15,165 bases of DNA, from contig JACJZB010000014.1 of assembly GCA_020635815.1 (NCBI GenBank), forward strand, positions 1 to 15,165, given 5' to 3'. Positions 14,725 through 15,165 of this stretch are shown here, piece by piece. The translations under genes were made by a program, and so were the position numbers. Below the pieces are notes generated by a model, which was not told the DNA's origin, made no database searches, and saw only the letters and a program-made list of their open reading frames with translations. The DNA comes from Flavobacteriales bacterium (GTDB lineage Bacteria > Bacteroidota > Bacteroidia > Flavobacteriales_E > Vicingaceae). The first letter of the stretch is position 1, and each line of letters starts with the position of its first letter.

Positions 14725-14761
14725 GTAACGAAAATGTAAAAAGTTACATTGTACCGAAAAT
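14725..14761 (-). promoter_or_regulatory. Palindrome and direct repeats upstream of the sigma gene
   Basis: AATGTAA (14733-14739) and TTACATT (14744-14750) form an 18-bp palindrome, AATGTAA-AAAG-TTACATT. It is flanked by the direct repeat GTAACGAAAAT (14725-14735) and GTACCGAAAAT (14751-14761), 26 bases apart and differing at one position. On the minus strand TACATTTT (14738-14731) is one base off the -7 box TAnnTTTG, about 43 bases before the ATG. The arrangement fits an operator over a promoter; alternatively the TTTTCG(G/T)TAC repeats are the autoregulated ECF promoter. Confidence 0.45.
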
Positions 14762-14846
14762 TAATTTCTTTTTATAGTATTATTTGTGATAAATAAATAA
14801 TTTTTTATCCGTTATATAAGTATGTTTTGATTAGTTGTATCTTGCA

Positions 14847-15165
14847 ATGGATATGAACACTTCCATTCAACCGAAAATTGAGGCTATAGAAATTGTTTTT
14901 GAAGACGATTATATTATTGCTGTAAATAAACCCAATAACTTTTTGGTACACCACTCACATTATGCCAGAAATATTGAAGAACCAACATTGTTAGAACAGT
15001 TAACCAATCAATTAGGTACAGAATATTACCCTATACATCGTTTAGACCGTAAAACCTCTGGAATTATACTTTTAGCTAAACAAAAAGAATTTGTAGCTCC
15101 GTTTCAAGAACTGTTTAATCAAAACGATATTCACAAAACATATTTTGCTATTGTTCGTGGTTTTT
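14847..15165 (+). CDS. RluA-family pseudouridine synthase (partial, cut by window end)
   Basis: The first 106 codons of an RNA pseudouridine synthase are present; the gene runs past the right edge. The sequence VFEDDYIIAVNKPNNFLVH is the typical first strand and loop of the RluA/TruC type, and HRLDRKTSGIILLAK (about residues 64-78) contains the catalytic aspartate motif HRLDR. The enzyme isomerises specific uridines in rRNA or tRNA; the absence of a preceding S4 domain and the early N-terminus suggest the TruC/RluA-like short form, which modifies tRNA or rRNA. The start ATG at 14847 is the first in frame before the conserved region; a second ATG lies two codons on. It is divergent from the sigma gene, with 158 bases between the two starts. 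It is a housekeeping gene and not obviously linked to its neighbours. Confidence 0.9.
   Translation, partial: MDMNTSIQPKIEAIEIVFEDDYIIAVNKPNNFLVHHSHYARNIEEPTLLEQLTNQLGTEYYPIHRLDRKTSGIILLAKQKEFVAPFQELFNQNDIHKTYFAIVRGF

Overview
The window is AT-rich and looks like the chromosome of a member of the Bacteroidota, most probably a marine or free-living flavobacterium. The grounds are the AT-rich coding sequence, tight operons with few Shine-Dalgarno sequences, promoter-like TAnnTTTG boxes, and gene families typical of that group: a GbsR/MarR-type regulator beside a short inositol-3-phosphate synthase, and FGE-sulfatase-fold proteins related to GldJ/GldK. This is inference from family resemblance; no search was run.

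Region 1 (about 1-6605, + strand) is a complete tripartite efflux operon: a TetR-type repressor, a TolC-type outer-membrane channel, a periplasmic adaptor and a 1056-residue RND pump of the AcrB/HAE1 class. Gaps between genes are 25-45 bases, so it is probably one transcript. Region 2 (6606-9454, + strand) is a small inositol-lipid module: an AUR1-like PAP2-fold membrane protein, inositol-3-phosphate synthase and a GbsR/MarR-like regulator, closed by an AT-rich hairpin. An unusual inverted repeat lies just before the membrane-protein gene.

Region 3 (9482-11257, + strand) looks accessory. A 418-residue protein carries a PD-(D/E)XK-type nuclease core (D260, E286-L-K288) that resembles Shedu/DUF4263-like C-terminal domains. 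Its reading frame continues upstream of the only usable start without any start codon, so it looks like the 3' part of a larger gene. A 144-residue ORF starts on the base after its stop codon. Region 4 (11258-12059) has no gene I can support. It is packed with secondary structure: a 148-base nested hairpin, two further hairpins right after it, and a motif of about 33 bases present as one direct and one inverted copy plus a partial copy, so that a 16-bp perfect inverted repeat brackets the whole 771-bp block. It is the least explained stretch of the window.

Region 5 (12060-14688, - strand) is a two-gene unit: an ECF-type sigma factor, overlapping by 8 bases a single-pass membrane protein that has a short cytosolic N-terminus (probable anti-sigma segment) and two tandem FGE-sulfatase-fold domains outside the membrane. 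A clear rho-independent terminator ends it and a palindrome with direct repeats lies before it. The last 319 bases hold the start of a divergent RluA-type pseudouridine synthase gene that is cut by the window edge.

The best candidates for something undescribed are the sigma/anti-sigma-FGE signalling pair, the structured non-coding block beside the truncated nuclease gene, and the nuclease/144-residue pair itself.
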